NCBI RefSeq assembly: GCF_041381155.1
Contig: NC_091135.1
Coordinates: 69,049,418 to 69,113,417 of the forward strand
Source of the DNA: Argopecten irradians
Lineage: Eukaryota; Mollusca; Bivalvia; Pectinida; Pectinidae
DNA length: 64,000 nt
Reading direction: 5' to 3'
In this document: positions 51,278 through 62,361 of the stretch, piece by piece
Position numbering within the stretch: the stretch's first letter is position 1
How the letters are laid out: the number at the start of each line of letters is the position of its first letter
The notes under the pieces: model-generated
The model's input: only the letters and a program-made list of their open reading frames with translations
Told to the model about the DNA's origin: nothing
Database searches by the model: none
Made by a program: the position numbers and the translations under genes

Positions 51278-51286
51278 CATGTATGG

Positions 51287-52220
51287 AAGCTGGGTAATAT
51301 GTTTTATGGGTGCTGTTATATTATTTGTTCGTATAATTATTCTATAGGTTGATTGTTAAGAGAACGCAAGTCCTAGAGGCTAAAATTGTGACAAAGCCAT
51401 GCAAAACCTTTTCTATGGGCTACAGATTTACCTGACTCTGTCATTGCATTGGCCGCTAATGACACTTAGATTAATCTTTGTGAACAGGACGAAGATGCTC
51501 TCTAGAATCACTCAGTACTACTGAAATAAATTCTTTTGTGTAATGATAATTTGATTACAACATGCGCATTTTATTAAAATCAATATTTTAATTTTTTATG
51601 TCAATGAACATTTTTCTTAGAAATACAATAATTAAGTTATTTCAATATAAAACTGTTTTTGTAGTATACACAACCAAAAGACGCAGAATAAAATGACAGT
51701 TTTGAGGTTTAATAGTTGACATAATTTATATTATTTTTTTCTGTCCTTTTTGTGAAATGATATCAGATTTGTTCGGAGCGTCTTAACATGACTTACAAAA
51801 TATGTGCTGTTCTTAGTATCAACATTCATTTTGGCGCAATCTTTTGCTAAGTTGCAAAATGAAAAAAATCGTAATAAAAATTTCTGTTATTATAAAATAC
51901 AGAAAAAATAATATATTATCGAAAATTTCACGTGAGCACTCCACTAATAGTACTTGATATTTCACTTACCTGGATTATATAACGTATATGCAGCAAAGGT
52001 ACGATTTTCTTTGGAATGATTTTTAAGAACATTTCATAGAAATCTAAGGTAATTAAAGGGAGAGATCTATACTACTATGACGTAACGTGTGTTTCACGTT
52101 TAGATATGACCGACGATTTCCCGTCGATAAGACACGTTCAGTTCCGATTGTGATTGCACGAGATTTGTTGTATCTCATTCACTATTGTCTCTATTTTTAT
52201 TGTTTCAGTATTGAAAGATT
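51287..52220. other. AT-rich non-coding stretch
   Basis: No gene was seen. An aataaa at about 51525 could serve as a poly(A) signal for gene B but is about 660 bp past the stop. Confidence 0.4.
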
Positions 52221-54213
52221 GTGAATATGCCTACACTTAAATACCTATTACATTTAGTTCTGTTTCATTTATTTCTGTTTGAGTGAATATGCCTACACTT
52301 AAATACCTATTACATTTAGTTCTGTTTGAGTGAATATGCCTACACTTAAATACCTATTACATTTAGTTCTGTTTGAGTGAATATGCCTACACTTAATACC
52401 TATTACATTTAGTTCTGTTTGAGTGAATATGCCTACACTTAAATACCTATTATACATTTAGTTCTGTTTGAGTGAATATGCCTACACTTAAATACCTATT
52501 ACATTTAGTTCTGTTTGAGTGAATGCCTACATATGCCTATACACTTAAATACACTATTACATTTAGTTCTGTTTGAGTGAATATGCCTACACTTAAATAC
52601 CTATTACATTTAGTTCTGTTTGAGTGAATATGCCTACACTTAAATACCTATTACATTTAGTTCTGTTTGAGTGAATATGCCTACACTTAAATACCTATTA
52701 CATTTAGTTCTGTTTGAGTGAATATGCCTACACTTAAATACCTATTACATTTAGTTCTGTTGAGTGAATATGCCTACACTTAAATACCTATTACATTTAG
52801 TTCTGTTTGAGTGAATATGCCTACACTTAAATACCTATTACATTTAATTCTGTTTGAGTGAATATGCCTACACTTAAATACCTATTACATTTAATTCTGT
52901 TTGAGTGAATATGCCTACACTTAAATACCTATTACATTTAATTCTGTTTGAGTGAATATGCCTACACTTAAATACCTATTACATTTAATTCTGTTTGAGT
53001 GAATATGCCTACACTTAAATACCTATTACATTATTCTGTGAGTGAATACATTTAGTTCTGTTGATGTAAATACCTATTACATTTGTGAGTGAATATGCCT
53101 ACACTTAAATACCTATTACATTTAGTTCTGTTTGAGTGAATATGCCTACACTTAAATACCTATTACATTTAGTTCTGTTTGAGTGAATATGCCTACACTT
53201 AATGTGTTTGAGTGAATATGCCTACACTTAAATACCTATTACATTTATTCTGTTGAGTGAATATGCCTACACTTAAATACCTATTACATTTAGTTCTGTT
53301 GAGTGAATATGAGTGAGTGAATATGCCTACACTTAAATACCTATTACATTTAGTTCTGTTTGAGTGAATATGCCTACACTTAAATACCTATTACATTTAG
53401 TTCTGTGTGAGTGAATATGCCTACACTTAAATACCTATTACATTTAGTTCTGTGTGAGTGAATATGCCTACACTTAAATACCTATTACATTTAGTTCTGT
53501 GTGAGTGAATATGCCTACACTTAAATACCTATTACATTTAGTTCTGTGTGAGTGAATATGCCTACACTTAAATACCTATTACATTTAGTTCTGTTTGAGT
53601 GAATATGCCTACACTTAAATACCTATTACATTTAATTCTGTTTGAGTGAATATGCCTACACTTAAATACCTATTACATTTAATTCTGTTTGAGTGAATAT
53701 GCCTACACTTAAATACCTATTACATTTAATTCTGTTTGAGTGAATATGCCTACACTTAAATATACCTATTACATTTAGTTCTGTTTGAGTGAATATGCCT
53801 ACACTTAAATACCTATTACATTTAGTTCTGTTTGAGTGAATATGCCTACACTTAAATACCTATTACATTTAGTTCTGTTTGAGTGAATATGCCTACACTT
53901 AAATACCTATTACATTTAGTTCTGTTTGAGTGAATATGCCTACACTTAAATACCTATTACATTTAGTTCTGTTTGAGTGAATATGCCTACACTTAAATAC
54001 CTATTACATTTAGTTCTGTTTGAGTGAATATGCCTACACTTAAATACCTATTACATTTAATTCTGTTTGAGTGAATATGCCTACACTTAAATACCTATTA
54101 CATTTAGTTCTGTTTGAGTGAATATGCCTACACTTAAATACCTATTACATTTAGTTCTGTTTGAGTGAATATGCCTACACTTAAATACCTATTACATTTA
54201 GTTCTGTTTGAGT
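52221..54213. repeat. 47-bp minisatellite, about 42 units
   Basis: Tandem units containing gtgaatatgcctacacttaa followed by atacctattacatttagttctgtttga. Units are almost identical, with substitution variants (tttaattctg, ctgtgtgag) in blocks and a few scrambled units around 52520 and 53030-53320. It sits just upstream of the gene C promoter. Confidence 0.96.
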
Positions 54214-54423
54214 TATCTTTATATCAATTAACACGACTTATCCATTGTCCAAAGTAAAAAGCTTAAGTACATCCAGTTCACCACCGAATGCATTTGAGGT
54301 TGTATTGTGTCAATGGATTACAATAATTTACCATTTATTCGCTAAATGCCATGTTAGAAAGTAACTTATCAATCCATAAGAATGTCTGCTGTTTTATGTA
54401 AATGATGCTGACCATTTACCGGT

Positions 54424-54431
54424 TATAAAAG
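54424..54431 (+). promoter_or_regulatory. TATA box of gene C
   Basis: tataaaag matches the TATA consensus and is followed by a GC-rich initiator region and cacacaccacacaatagc, a possible start site near 54455. It lies about 280 bp upstream of the start codon, a distance explained if a leader intron (gtaagt at 54556 to ctctttccag at 54674) is spliced out. Confidence 0.5.
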
Positions 54432-54555
54432 GCGGAAGGGGACGGGGAATTCACACACCACACAATAGCTAACATCATACGATGCGTAGGAAATGCAATA
54501 ATTACACTTCAAAAGTAAAGGTCGAACCAACATAGGGTATGGTAATATGCAAATC

Positions 54556-54674
54556 GTAAGTGCTATGTAATGTCCGACTTTCATCGGGGAGATAGGAAAT
54601 CCGAAATCAATATAATGGAGAATATTTTACTGAAAAAATCTAAATGTTTTCTGGGTCAAAAATTCTCTTTCCAG
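54556..54674 (+). other. Possible 5' leader intron of gene C
   Basis: It has a consensus donor gtaagt and a pyrimidine-rich acceptor ttctctttccag, giving 119 bp. Removing it leaves a leader of about 130 bases. A short upstream reading frame (ATG at 54482, 17 codons) lies in the first leader exon. Confidence 0.45.
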
Positions 54675-54705
54675 GTTCGTGTAAGACAGACGTAGTGTCG
54701 ACACG

Positions 54706-56420
54706 ATGGAATTAAGGATGATATTATTTATTGTACTTTTAATTAACTGGAGCGTTGGTGAGTATGTTGTTTTGTTTAAGGATCTATTTAGTTACTTTTT
54801 AAGATTTAAAAGCCATTTAGGTAAAGATATGTACCAGTAATTCTTTCTATGATAAGATAAAAATAAATTGTGTTTAGAAATTGCCTTGGCGGTTTGTATT
54901 ATGATATTTCATGTAAAAGTATATCTTACGTTTGTTTCGTCATTTGCTTGTTATTGTGTTTGGATTAGTGGCCCTCGACACTGATTGCTTGTTATTATGT
55001 TTGGATTAGGGACCCTCGACACTGATTCCTTTGGGGCTCCTATTCTTCTTTGGCCTTTGTCAGACAAGACCTTTCTGAGCGAGGTAAGAGAGGGAACACC
55101 TCAGAATAACAGTCAGTGTGGAATTCAGTTTGATACGGTCCTTCATACCTACCTGCACTGTCAGCCATTACAGTTTGACGGACAGACACGTCCATATGTG
55201 GACATCCACGCCGCACTGTCATTCGGCCAAACAAAGTCCATAGATGATCAGACGTTTTTCACTTTCAGTTTTAATGCCGACCCAGTTACATCAAAGGGGT
55301 TTCTGTTGCATTTTCGTGGTGCAGGAATCGGAAATGAACAAACTGAATTTTCTGTTTGGATTGAACAAAACAACACCCTTTGTATATGTTACCTCACAAA
55401 GGAAGCCATAGATGTCAGTGCATGTCTCCCCGATGTGGTTCGGCCAGGTGCCTGGCAGTTTGTATCGGCCGGCGTCGCTTTAAGCGATGGACACATTGAA
55501 GTGGCAGTCGATGGGCCGTACACCGTAAAGCAGGACAAGCGTCTCGTTTTGACCATTAACATGGATCTTCCTGGAAATATGCGGATCGGATCTGACCACA
55601 CGGACACATTTAGGTTCCATGGTAGGGTCACGTGTCTTTCCCTATATCTGGGTTCTGTTCCGATCAGTCAGATGATAACCATCCTTAACCGCTGTTTCTG
55701 GGGCGTTTCCATATGGAACGTCCTCCCGACAGGTGAGTTCTATTTATGGTAGATTAACTTATATACAGTACATCTACTTATTTTTTTGTGTACAAAAATA
55801 ATTTTATTATGCAAGGATCTTCTCTGATGAGGTTTCAGTCCCGATAAAGTTTCTTTTCAACTTTGATCAAAGAGTTCAAATGATTTTCAAAATACAATTT
55901 TCTCTATTTCTAGCAATTTGCCTTTTTAAAAATGAAGCAATGAATAAGAAATTTCTATTTTGGTCACCATTTAAAAGAGTGTATTTCTGACACTGTGTAG
56001 AGGGGTGAATTTCACATTTCTAGTCTTTGCTTTGATTATTTTAATTTTTTTTATCCTGCAGCATTCATTAACAAATAAATATATATATTATTCGAAATAA
56101 CGGTGTTCGAGATGAGGTATGCTCACATTGTTACAGGACTTCCTGAGACGCCTTCTATCGAAGGCTGCAAGGTAGAAACAAAACGTACCGAGAGAGACGC
56201 ACATTTCGTTAAGGTTGCTACTGACCGCATCCCTGTAGGGAAAGAGACAGAAAACATAACAACAAACACTGTGTATCGCTGTGTGGCCAGCTGTTCCCGC
56301 CTCTCTACTTGCCAATCATGCGTCTTTGTTACGCCCTCAACCTGTTTATTGTATGACGTAAAGTACAACGCGGGAAATTTGAAATCGATGGCTAAACATA
56401 TCTACTACCATCGTCGGTAA
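54706..56420 (+). CDS. Gene C: secreted LamG-like / PAN-like protein (3 exons, 352 aa)
   Basis: Exons are 54706-54757, 55010-55732 and 56137-56420. Donors are gtgagt twice and acceptors ggattag and attgttacag; both introns are phase 1 and the joined frame runs to TAA at 56418. Residues 1-17 (MELRMILFIVLLINWSV) are a signal peptide. Residues of about 50-250 form a LamG/concanavalin-like domain (PLQFDGQTR, FFTFSFNADP, GAWQFVSAGVALSDGHIEVA, GNMRIGSDHT, GRVTCLSLYLG). Residues of about 265-352 are PAN/apple-like, with CVASCSRLSTCQSC and a later STCLLYD. It matches gene A in exon layout and domain order but lacks the mucin linker, so the two are likely tandem paralogues. Extracellular binding of glycans or matrix is inferred. 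A 41-bp duplication overlaps the exon 2 acceptor; only the downstream copy gives an open frame. Confidence 0.82.
54944..55025 (+). repeat. 41-bp tandem duplication over the gene C exon 2 acceptor
   Basis: Two copies (54944-54984 and 54985-55025) both hold tgtttggattag and the first exon codons (ccctcgacactgat). The upstream acceptor would give a frame that stops within 13 codons, and 41 is not a multiple of three, so the downstream site must be used for a full protein. Confidence 0.85.
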
Positions 56421-57553
56421 GCATTGCTATACAGACTCTGATGGAATATGTTCAACAGGAAAGTGACAGCAATTGTAATGGTTGGTTATACTAGGATAAG
56501 GAGAGATAGGGAGAGAGAGTGGGGTTACACGGTGAGATCTACAGGAAATGAAATTAACGTATTTTGCATCCATTTGAAGTAGAATCATTTTTTCCATGTA
56601 AGAGAAACCTCTGACCTTATTTATGGTTACCTATCCGATTGGTATCTATTTCATAATAATTCTCCTTATTTGCATACACTAAGGCCATGACAAGCTTAAC
56701 TTTATAGCAAAAGGTGTATTTAAATTTTCTACAAAGATAAGCATACATACATCAACCATTGGGAATTACTGAGTGGATTGTCAATGGGTGAATACCTAAT
56801 TAGGACTTTTTAGGTATTGATACTATGGATGATGGTATTCCCTTCATGACATATGATCACACTTCCTTATTATACTGTTAACAAAACAAAAACTATATCA
56901 CTACATTTATATAACAGTTGGTATTATTGTCATTGTTTCTAAAAAGATATGGTCTTTTTTAATTTTCTTTATACTGAAACAAACGTATACCTTTATATTA
57001 TAATAATATAGTCAATCACTTCATTTGTACATATTTACATGTTGTTAACTGGACGGAACTTACATAAGCATTGCCTGTTATGTAGACTTACTTCAATGTA
57101 CTTGAAATAATTTTTGTTGAAATGAAACTGAAATTTAGAACATGATTATAATGTACCAAAACAATATGGACTTATTATTTATTTCGGCCATTCAGGTATA
57201 GCGACCATTTCAGCCCCAATAGACGTATAGGCCTGGTGTTATCGTGTTCTAGATCAACACAAATCATACTGTATCATAAACCAAGCCGACATAATACTAA
57301 GTGGAAATCAAAATGGACGACAACGCATCGGAAACTTACATGTATATATATATTTATATATGTAAAACAAACGCATCGAAAATATATTAAGAGGTCCCAC
57401 TTTGTAAAAGAATCCAACTAGCTGACATTTCAATGTCGCTCCTTAAACACCACGTGACTATTTTGCGTCTTTTTTCCGAACTTCTACGAAAACGGGATAA
57501 GAAATTTTCGTAAACTCCCGTTCGGCAACAACCGCAATAGCAGCCAGTTTAAA
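56421..57553. other. Downstream region of gene C
   Basis: AT-rich with no supported gene. No clear aataaa was seen close to the gene C stop. The last 130 bp are richer in CG and may be the promoter of the possible gene that follows. Confidence 0.4.
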
Positions 57554-57601
57554 ATGAAGGCATATTTAAAAGCACTTCAGCACCTGTTGAAACCAATACA
57601 A
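57554..57601 (+). CDS. Possible first exon of an unrecognised gene
   Basis: An ATG at 57554 opens 16 codons, MKAYLKALQHLLKPIQ, followed directly by gtaaga, a good donor (phase 0). The basic, leucine-rich start would suit a mitochondrial targeting or amphipathic segment. The leader just upstream is CG-richer than its surroundings. No second exon was identified before the LINE at 59.3 kb, so the gene, if real, may continue beyond the window or may be a chance match. Confidence 0.35.
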
Positions 57602-59291
57602 GTAAGAATTCATTGTACACTGTAAATTGTCTTGGGATAGCTTGATTTTAATTATATCTACAAATAGTTTATATAATTGGCCTATGTTACTCAACTCGTT
57701 GAAGCTAGTTAGGTATACTGAGGCTTTAAACATATCATGTGTATGATAGCCTGGAAGGGCATGTGGACTATAAATTCATTTATTTCACTTATTGATATTC
57801 CTCATATATATAGTGCATAAAGGTTTTCCTTTCCTGTGATATATAGTATAATTGTTTTTATAATTGATTAGGTTTTTTATCACCCAAACAAATATGTTTG
57901 CCTTTGATATACTTTTTATATGTTCTCTGATAAAAAATAACAACTATGAAAGTGAATACGTCAGATATTTCACTGGAATTGGAAGGTAATGGAAATAACC
58001 CCAGGGAAATAACCCTTTGGAAGCTCCGCACGTGACCTAAAGTGGACGTAGTCTTCAACTTAACAAACAATGGCATAATGTTGCTTAATGTTTTTTTCGA
58101 CAAAAATACTACAAATAACAAAATTTTTAAAGTGTGTCATATACTCGACAATGGTTTTATCTCAATGACTGCAGTCTGACGGATTTAGCAACATTGTTAA
58201 TTGGCAAATATCCTGACGAGTTTTTAAATAGCTGTAATGTTAGCCTCTTGATGTTGAAAAGAGCATGAATTTCTTTGAATTCTGCTTGGTATTATAAAAT
58301 AATTGTCCCTATGTGTCGGAATACAACTCGAATTTTCTCCGTGGAAATACTGATTTTCGCTCGGGCTTTGCCAATGAGAAAATAACTCTTTCCATGGAGA
58401 CAACTTTATATGTATAATGCATCAGCAATGATGAGATGTTCATGAGCATTGTATACCTTCGTATATATTGACCGCCCGTATTTCACCCGCTGCCATTTAT
58501 ACAAATATTGGCAGGATAACAAACCAACAGTTTATACTCGCTGTAACGAGGGCAACTCTGTAGTAATACCATTTGTAATAACCACAAGAAACACAAGTTT
58601 AATTGGACCAGGAGCTCAAGAAGGATTAGCAAACAAGTGATTGATATCAGTAACTTTTCGTAAATTATGAATACAATTGTTTACTTCATTTCTATTTCCA
58701 CTTTTTAAAAACCAAATAGTTCATATTTTTTTACAATATGTCTCCGTTGCCAAATGTCGATAGAGATAGGTGAGACGAATTGCGTACTGTAGGACCTAAT
58801 TGAATTAAATAGATGGTTGACATGAGATATGGTTTGGTTCCATAATACAAACATCCCATGTACAATTATTGTTCTTTAAGGGAGACCTCTTTCAATGTGC
58901 TGTAAAAACAATATTGTACTTTCTTAATTTTTAGATTGGTATATACATGCATATATAGGCAGAAAGAACAAATATGTAACTTGCGAACAAGACTTACTTA
59001 ACTGGAAATTACTTCCTTGACCCTCTTTTATAATAATAGAGAGACATGAAATAAAACAAGCCATTGTTGTTATCATTTATTTACATTGTCGCAATATCAG
59101 TAGTTACTTATATTGTATTGTGTATTGTACATGGAATATATAACTAACGGCTTGTATCCGTATTTGACTCTACTGTTGTTGGAGCATACTTCGAACTAAA
59201 TACGATGACCCGATGTATTCAGATACTGTCTTGTCTGTTCTCTGTATTTTCCATTACATCACCTCGCTGTCAATAGTCACTATAGCCAACC
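57602..59291. other. Non-coding stretch before the LINE
   Basis: AT-rich. A short inverted motif pair (tttctccgtggaaa / tttccatggaga, 58331-58404) may be a small MITE. The 5' end of the LINE was not located and may lie in the last 150 bp. Confidence 0.4.
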
Positions 59292-62089
59292 ATGGTACGC
59301 TCTATAGCGTTCACACAACGACGCAGTGAGTACCGATTACATACCTTAATACCTCGCCGTGCATGTAATGCACGTGAACGTATTAGCAATACGGAACTTC
59401 AGCGAGATCGATCGGTGCATTCTTATCACAAGTTTCTTGGGGGGATTTCACTTGAGGATGTGTTGAATGATATTCAAAAGCTGAAAATAACTGACCAAAT
59501 AAACGCAATACAGATAACCGAGAACAGATGTGTAATAACGTGTTTAAACAATGACATAAAACAAACCTTATTGATCAACGCTGTAGAGATAAAACATCAG
59601 CCCGTAAAACGGAGTAGAGATAAAACATCAGCCCGTAAAACGGAGTAGAGATAAAACATCAGCCCGTAAAACGGAGTAGAGATAAAACATCAGCCCGTAA
59701 AATGGTGTAGAGATAAAACATCAGCCCGTAAAACGGAGTAGAGATAAAACATCAGCCCGTAAAACGGTGTAGAGATAAAACATCAGCCCGTAAAACGGTG
59801 TAGAGATAAAACATCAGCCCGTAAAACGGTGTAGAGATAAAACATCAGCCCGTAAAACGGTGTAGAGATAAAACATCAGCCCGTAAAACGGTGTAGAGAT
59901 AAAACATCAGCCCGTAAAACGGTGTAGAGATAAAACATCAGCCCGTAAAACGGAGTAGAGATAAAACATCAGCCCGTAAAACGGAGTAGAGATAAAACAT
60001 CAGCCCGTAAAACGGAGTAGAGATAAAACATCAGCCCGTAAAACGTGTAGAGATAAAACATCAGCCCGTAAAACGGAGTAGAGATAAAACATCAGCCCGT
60101 AAAACGGAGTAGAGAAAAACTCACAAAGATAAAAACATCAGCCGTAAAACGGGTAGAGATAAAACATCAGCCCGTAAAACGGAGTAGAGATAAAACATCA
60201 GCCCGTAAAACGGAGTAGAGATAAAACATCAGCCCTAAAACGGTAGAGATAAAACATCAGCCCGTAAAACGGAGTAGAGATAAAACATCAGCCCGTAAAA
60301 CGGTGGTAGAGATAAACATCAGCCGTAAAACGAGTAGAGATAAAACATCAGCCCGTAAAACGGTAGAATAAAAACGCCCGGTAGAGATAAAACATCAGCC
60401 CGTAAAACGGAGTAGAGATAAAACATCAGCCCGTAAAACGGTGTAGAGATAAAACATCAGCCCGTAAAACGGAGTAGAGATAAAACATCAGCCCGTAAAA
60501 CGGAGTAGAGATAAAACATCAGCCCGTAAAACGGAGTAGAGATAAAACATCAGCCCGTAAAACGGAGTAGAGATAAAACATCAGCCCGTAAAACGGAGTA
60601 GAGATAAAACATCAGCCCGTAAAACGGAGTAGAGATAAAACATCAGCCCGTAAAACGGAGTAGAGATAAAACATCAGCCCGTAAAACGGAGTAGAGATAA
60701 AACATCAGCCCGTAAAACGGTGTAGAGATAAAACATCAGCCCGTAAAACGGTGTAGAGATAAAACATCAGCCCGTAAAACGGTGTAGAGATAAAACATCA
60801 GCCCGTAAAACGGAGTAGAGATAAAACATCAGCCCGTAAAACGGAGTAGAGATAAAACATCAGCCCGTAAAACGGTGTAGAGATAAAACATCAGCCCGTA
60901 AAACGGTGTAGAGATAAAACATCAGCCCGTAAAACGGTGTAGAGATAAAACATCAGCCCGTAAAACGGAGTAGAGATAAAACATCAGCCCGTAAAACGGT
61001 GTAGAGATAAAACATCAGCCCGTAAAACGGAGTAGAGATAAAACATCAGCCCGTAAAACGGAGTAGAGATAAAACATCAGCCCGTAAAACGGAGTAGAGA
61101 TAAAACATCAGCCCGTAAAACGGTGTAGAGATAAAACATCAGCCCGTAAAACGGAGTAGAGATAAAACATCAGCCCGTAAAACGGAGTAGAGATAAAACA
61201 TCAGCCCGTAAAACGGAGTAGAGAAAACGGTAACAAATATTACAATTAAAGATTCTCCGTATGAACGCCTCTCACATGTCGCAATTTGGACAACTAGTCT
61301 CGGGTAGCATTAGGAGAGGTACAATTCGTGGTACAAAAATCGAAAACGGTACAAGATATCTAAACATAATAGGATGCGTTCCTATTCTGCTGTTAAGAAC
61401 GTCGATTGGACGTTTTGATGTTCGCATTTTGGCGAACAACAACAAAACACCGTGTTTCCATTGCAATCCTAATCAAGAACCCCGGTTATGTCATTATTGC
61501 AAACGTCCCGGACACATCCCAATCTGAGTGTAAACAGCAGGAAACAGACCTTTATGGTGAATATGCTGAGGAAATCAGGGAAGGTAAAGAAGCAGAAGCA
61601 GATGTAACTCATTGTGATAACGAGGCGCCTTCAAAAACTACCAATGCCGAGACAAGTTTCCTCATCAATTCCTCATCAAACGCAAAACGCTTGCAATTTA
61701 AGAATAAAAACGTTATTAATTCTTCCATTTCCGGTGATACTTTAACCGATATTGACCAAATTTAAGAAAACTCTGAAAAACATATGTCCGAAAATACTGT
61801 TGTCAAAAACGTCACTATCTGTTTATGGACAAATGACACATCAAAAAATAGAGCCAGTACTGATGAAATAAGTGTCGACCTAACATCTGCAATCAGCAAA
61901 ATCGAAAGCCAATTTCCAGATGTACCAATCGGAGTATGTGGTACCTTACCTCGTAAAGGAAAAGATGAAAAGATAGTTTTCCTCAATGAAGTTGCGGAGA
62001 CAGTTAATAGTTTCGCGAAAAAAATGTGTGACAAAAGATCGATCCTAAACTATATAGATTTACCAGCAGTTTTTACCAAAGAAGGTTAA
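59292..62089 (+). pseudogene. LINE ORF1 (nucleic-acid binding, CCHC, esterase-like), broken
   Basis: The N-terminal part (59292-59600) reads MVRSIAFTQRRSEYRLHTL onward, then FLGGISLEDVLNDIQKL. After the minisatellite it resumes with NITIKDSPYERLSHVAIWTT, then, in a shifted frame, NGTRYLNIIG, RFDVRILANNNKTPCFHC and CHYCKRPGH. The last is a CCHC zinc knuckle whose final Cys lies one frame away. The 61784-62089 part (ISKIESQFPDVPIG, GTLPRKGKDE, NYIDLPAVF) resembles the SGNH/GDSL esterase found in ORF1 of several LINE groups; the usual GTND is WTND here. The role in a live element is RNA binding and RNP assembly. Confidence 0.7.
59584..61224. repeat. 31-bp minisatellite inside LINE ORF1, about 53 units
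   Basis: Tandem units of gtagagataaaacatcagcc followed by cgtaaaacgga or cgtaaaacggt. The first unit is continuous with the ORF1 reading frame upstream (AVEIKHQPVK) and the last flows into the ORF1 sequence downstream (TVTNITIKD). The unit is therefore ORF1 sequence that was amplified in place. A 31-bp period shifts frame with each copy. Units at about 60100-60390 are short or damaged; the rest are near-identical. Confidence 0.95.
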
Positions 62090-62361
62090 TTGATTGAACC
62101 ATCATATGACGCCTTTGAATCCTCAGAAGTTCATATAAGCCAAAAGGGTGCCCAGCCAGAAGATGACAGTAAAAATTTCTGATTTCATGAAAACACACAT
62201 CTCAAGTCAGAATCCAACATGGGAAACTCCACAGGCATGTAGGAAACGGTATCTGAGTTCAACAACGCCTCATTCCGCTGAACGTCAACAGAGTAAAATA
62301 CAACGCCAGAATACACCAAAGTGAAGTCATGTAAAATTAATTGACCATTGATAACTTAAGT

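Noticed and set aside
59584-61224. CRISPR-like array of 31-bp repeats
   Set aside because: There are no spacers; units abut directly and derive from the LINE ORF1. The sequence is eukaryotic.
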